Source: Anaerolineaceae bacterium UBA5838
Lineage (GTDB): Bacteria > Chloroflexota > Anaerolineae > Anaerolineales > Anaerolineaceae
Direction of reading: 5' to 3'
NCBI GenBank assembly: GCA_002432795.1
Contig: DJGU01000071.1
Location: forward strand, 2,417-17,974
Length of the DNA: 15,558 nucleotides
Of the stretch, positions 13,423 through 15,558 are shown piece by piece (within the stretch, counting starts at the first letter, position 1; each line of letters opens with the position of its first letter). Under the pieces are notes generated by a model. That model did no database searches. It saw nothing but the letters and a program-made list of their open reading frames with translations, and had not been told where the DNA came from. Position numbers and translations under genes: made by a program.

Positions 13423-14180
13423 GGCAGCACTCCCCCCATCTTCAGGATCGCGCCCAACAGCAAGCCGATACTGATCGCAATGCGCAGCCAGTCCTGTGCG
13501 CTCAAGCTCGCCGGTACTGACTTCCGCTGGTCAAGTTTGCCGGCGGCGTTAAAAACATCCTCGCCCATCAGATTCAAGGAATTTCCGAAGAAGCCCGCCG
13601 CTTGTCCGCTTAGTGAAGAAAGGGCACTGATTGCTGGAAGCACCTGGCGGTCAGCCTGATCGAGCACCAGCAGCATCAGTGGGCTCATCTGACCTGCCAG
13701 CAGCAAGCCGGCATTAGAGCCGTCGGGAATTTGATTGACCAGGCTGGCGGTGTATGCCAGGGGGCTCGTGCCACTCAACTGGCTGAGGGAATCGCGGAAG
13801 AGTTCGCTCGCCAGTGCGCCGTGATAGGCTCCGTGCACCACCATGCGGCTCACGCAGGCCAGAGTCCCGTCACCGCTAAAAGATTGGAGTGGGTGATCGT
13901 TGAAAAGCGAGCGCTTCAGCAAAGCCCGCTGCAGGTTCAAGCCGGAAGCCCCAGCCAGGTCAAAGCTGGCATTGGTAAGGGCGTGTCCCAAACCGACCAC
14001 CAGGCGCTTGCCCTGCTCAGAAGAGACATGCAGCAGATCTTCGACAGCTTCTTTAGAGGGTTCGGGGATATGTTTGGGTTGGTTTCTTTTGAGCAGTAAC
14101 AGGTTTATCAGCAGGAAGAGAAGCCCTGCGATTCCAAGAGCAAGGGCGAGCTGGTCATTCAGAGAAAGGGTAGAAAGCAT
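13419..14180 (-). CDS. Membrane-anchored protein, possibly DUF6754-like, first gene of operon
   Basis: The 253-residue protein has an N-terminal membrane segment (10-31, LALALGIAGLLFLLINLLLL) followed by a basic stretch KRNQPKH, a central domain, and a C-terminal membrane segment (229-248). The centre contains GKRLVVGLGHALTNASFDLA, SRMVVHGAYHGALASELFRD, PLAYTASLVNQIPDG and GNSLNLMGEDVFNAAGKL. The order of these elements recalls the family I remember as DUF6754, but I cannot verify this. The ATG at 14180 has AAGG 7 nt upstream and lies in the palindrome GAAAGCATGCTTTC. It is the promoter-proximal gene of the MutL operon, overlapping the next gene by 4 nt. Confidence 0.78.
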   Translation of the reverse strand: MLSTLSLNDQLALALGIAGLLFLLINLLLLKRNQPKHIPEPSKEAVEDLLHVSSEQGKRLVVGLGHALTNASFDLAGASGLNLQRALLKRSLFNDHPLQSFSGDGTLACVSRMVVHGAYHGALASELFRDSLSQLSGTSPLAYTASLVNQIPDGSNAGLLLAGQMSPLMLLVLDQADRQVLPAISALSSLSGQAAGFFGNSLNLMGEDVFNAAGKLDQRKSVPASLSAQDWLRIAISIGLLLGAILKMGGVLP

Positions 14181-14261
14181 GCTTTCGCCTTAGACCCTTC
14201 CTTCAAAACAGGTCTTCTTAAATGCACAGCAATGAGAACCAGCCGCTGATTTCATGGATAA

Positions 14262-14270
14262 AGTATAGCA
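14262..14270 (-). promoter_or_regulatory. Extended -10 promoter of the six-gene MutL operon
   Basis: TATACT (14267-14262) is preceded by TGC (14270-14268), an extended -10 element on the minus strand; no good -35 box lies 16-18 nt upstream. The predicted start near 14255 leaves a leader of about 75 nt before the first ATG at 14180. No other promoter-like site is apparent between the overlapping genes downstream. Confidence 0.55.
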
Positions 14271-14280
14271 TAATCGTGAG

Positions 14281-14620
14281 TCCGGGACGGGAAATTCTGA
14301 CCTGAGATGAACTGCGGAACCAGCTCTTCACGAGGACCAAAAATCGTAGGGCGGGGTTGAGGGCACCATCAACATTGTGATGGAAAACACGTAACGTGCC
14401 CTCAATCCGCCGTGTGAACAATCGATGATGTGATGACGGATTGGAAGAATACCAAGGTCTCTGCGTGATGATATTCGCAGTGCTTCCAAGCTCGCCCTAC
14501 GGGTATATCACCTCGCCTAATTTGGAGACCTACGGTCAGGTGCCGTGCTCGGTCCCCCTGGATTAAAAACCAGTGCAGGTGAGGCTACCCATCCGTTTCA
14601 CGGTGGGCACAGGCGGCACG
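14281..14620 (+). ncRNA. Candidate structured RNA of unknown class
   Basis: This stretch has no credible gene but many complementary segments. CGTAGGGCG (14345-14353) pairs with 14493-14501. TTGAGGGCAC (14357-14366) pairs with 14396-14405 and encloses a small CATCA/TGATG hairpin. TTGGAAG (14441-14447) pairs with 14483-14489, enclosing CTGCG/CGCAG. AGGTCTC (14455-14461) matches 14525-14531, which would make a pseudoknot. GGGTA (14501-14505) pairs with 14586-14590, and GTGCCG (14540-14545) with 14614-14619. The plus strand is proposed because a terminator follows at 14632-14668; the minus strand is not excluded. I could not match it to RNase P RNA, tmRNA, 6S, SRP RNA or a known riboswitch. Confidence 0.42.
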
Positions 14621-14631
14621 ATCACAAACAA

Positions 14632-14668
14632 AAAACGGGATGAGGTAAAAGGCCTCATCCCGTTTTGT
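14632..14668 (-). terminator. Bidirectional intrinsic terminator after lpdA
   Basis: A perfect 14-bp stem pairs AAAACGGGATGAGG (14632-14645) with 14653-14666 around a 7-nt loop. On the minus strand, TTTTTTGTTTGT follows the GC-rich part, ending the dihydrolipoamide dehydrogenase transcript 17 nt after its stop. On the plus strand CGTTTTGTTATT follows, so it could also end the candidate RNA to its left. Confidence 0.92.
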
Positions 14669-14682
14669 TATTCTACCTTACC

Positions 14683-15558
14683 CTAACTATGGATCGCGCT
14701 GCCAAGCGCGGCTTCGGCCGCTTCCATAACTGCTTCTGCCAGCGTTGGATGGGCATGCACAGCGTGGGCAATTTCCTCTACCGTGAGTTCGTTCCCTTGC
14801 GCCAGGACCAGCTCAGGCAATAATTCGGAGGCATCAGGTCCTACGATTGTGGCACCCAAAATCTCACCATACTTTTCATCAGTGATGATCTTCGCCCAGC
14901 CCTGGTACTCTCCCAGGCCGAGTGCCTTACCGTTAGCCTGGAAGTTGAACTTTCCAACCTTCACCGCAAAGCCCGCTTCCTTCGCCTGCGCCTCGGTGTA
15001 GCCAAAGGACGCCACTTGCGGCGAGGAATAGGTTGCGCGTGGGATCATGCGGTAATCCAGGGTACGCGGTTCTTTACCAGCGATGTTCTCGGCGCAAATG
15101 ATTCCCATCGTTGAAGCAGTGTGGGCAAGCAGCAGTTTCCCTGTCAGGTCGCCGATGGCCCAGATGCCGGGTACATTGGTTTGCATGCGTTCATCCACCA
15201 CCACAAAGCCGCGCTTATCGGTCTCGACGCCCACCTCTTCCAGACCGATACCCCTGGAATTGGGTTTGAAGCCCACTGCCACGAGGGTCACCTCAGCTTC
15301 GAGGGTCTCTTCACCCTTTTCGCTCTCGATTAGCACCCTGATGCCAGTCTCCGTAGCCTCAACGCTCTTGACCTTCGTGCCGGCATGCACTTTCACGCCG
15401 CGTTTTTTGAGGGCTTTGGCAAGCTCAGCGGCGGCTTCTTCATCTTCATTTGGCAGAATGTGCGGGAGCATTTCCACCACGCTCACTTCCACGCCGTAGC
15501 CGCTCCACACCGTCGCAAACTCAATCCCGATTGCTCCACCGCCAATGATCACAGCGGA
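14683..15558 (-). CDS. lpdA: Dihydrolipoamide dehydrogenase (E3), C-terminal part
   Basis: This flavoprotein reoxidises dihydrolipoamide in 2-oxoacid dehydrogenase complexes and the glycine cleavage system, passing electrons to NAD. The frame enters from the right edge, so the N-terminal FAD domain and redox-active cysteines are outside the window; 291 residues are present. The NAD-binding loop VIIGGGAIGIEF opens the fragment. Then come GVEVSVVEMLPHILPNEDEE, the second FAD-contact motif GIWAIGDLTGKLLLAHTAS, the interface domain beginning RATYSSPQVASFGYTEAQA, and the active-site stretch HAVHAHPTLAEAVMEAA with the catalytic His-Pro and Glu. It ends 17 nt before a strong terminator. The valine codon GTG at 15552 is internal, not a start. 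Confidence 0.95.
   Translation of the reverse strand, partial: SAVIIGGGAIGIEFATVWSGYGVEVSVVEMLPHILPNEDEEAAAELAKALKKRGVKVHAGTKVKSVEATETGIRVLIESEKGEETLEAEVTLVAVGFKPNSRGIGLEEVGVETDKRGFVVVDERMQTNVPGIWAIGDLTGKLLLAHTASTMGIICAENIAGKEPRTLDYRMIPRATYSSPQVASFGYTEAQAKEAGFAVKVGKFNFQANGKALGLGEYQGWAKIITDEKYGEILGATIVGPDASELLPELVLAQGNELTVEEIAHAVHAHPTLAEAVMEAAEAALGSAIHS

Noticed and set aside
14218..14421. A 67-codon open frame on the minus strand upstream of the MutL operon
   Set aside because: It lies over the complementary segments of the candidate RNA, has no ribosome binding site, shows no domain or composition typical of protein, and covers the operon promoter.
14281..14668. RNase P RNA, tmRNA, 6S RNA or SRP RNA
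   Set aside because: I looked for GAGGAAAGTCC (RNase P), a tRNA-like end and ALAA tag (tmRNA), GGAAGGAAGCAGC (SRP) and a single long irregular hairpin (6S) on both strands and found none.
1..15558. CRISPR arrays, insertion sequences, integrase or phage genes
   Set aside because: No regularly spaced direct repeats, transposase or integrase motifs, or terminal inverted repeats were seen.

Overview
The window looks like a chromosomal piece of a Chloroflexota bacterium, most likely Anaerolineae-like. This is inferred from three things: secreted and membrane proteins with long Thr/Pro-rich linkers, a NusG with an acidic N-terminal extension, and an orphan MutL-like (glutamate mutase L family) ATPase encoded with membrane proteins. 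No 16S rRNA or other direct taxonomic marker is present, so the assignment is tentative.

Region 1 (1-446, minus): the 5' end of a secreted Kelch-repeat protein with its own promoter, then a compact nested hairpin just downstream of rplA. Region 2 (447-4590, minus) is a translation/transcription cluster read in the order tRNA-Thr(UGU), tRNA-Tyr(GUA), tRNA-Thr(GGU), tuf, rpmG, tRNA-Trp(CCA), secE, nusG, rplK, rplA. Two sigma70-type promoters lie upstream (4633-4737). Hairpins sit in most tRNA and mRNA spacers. Near-identical hairpins that mimic the 23S rRNA site for ribosomal protein L1 precede both rplK and rplA, implying L1 autoregulation at two points. The usual next genes, rplJ and rplL, are absent.

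Region 3 (4740-7350): an intergenic stretch, a minus-strand lipoprotein with a periplasmic-binding-like fold, and a divergent plus-strand polytopic membrane protein with a C-terminal SH3b domain.

Region 4 (7347-14270, minus) is the most interesting part. It is a six-gene, translationally coupled operon: a possible DUF6754-like membrane-anchored protein, a polytopic membrane protein, a zinc-ribbon/acidic-repeat/transmembrane protein, a second polytopic membrane protein, a MutL-like ASKHA ATPase without any mutase nearby, and a barrel-sandwich/KOW-like protein. An extended -10 promoter precedes it. The layout suggests a membrane-associated complex of unknown function.

Region 5 (14281-15558): about 340 nt without a credible gene but rich in long-range complementary segments, a candidate structured RNA. 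It is followed by a strong bidirectional terminator and the C-terminal two thirds of dihydrolipoamide dehydrogenase on the minus strand.
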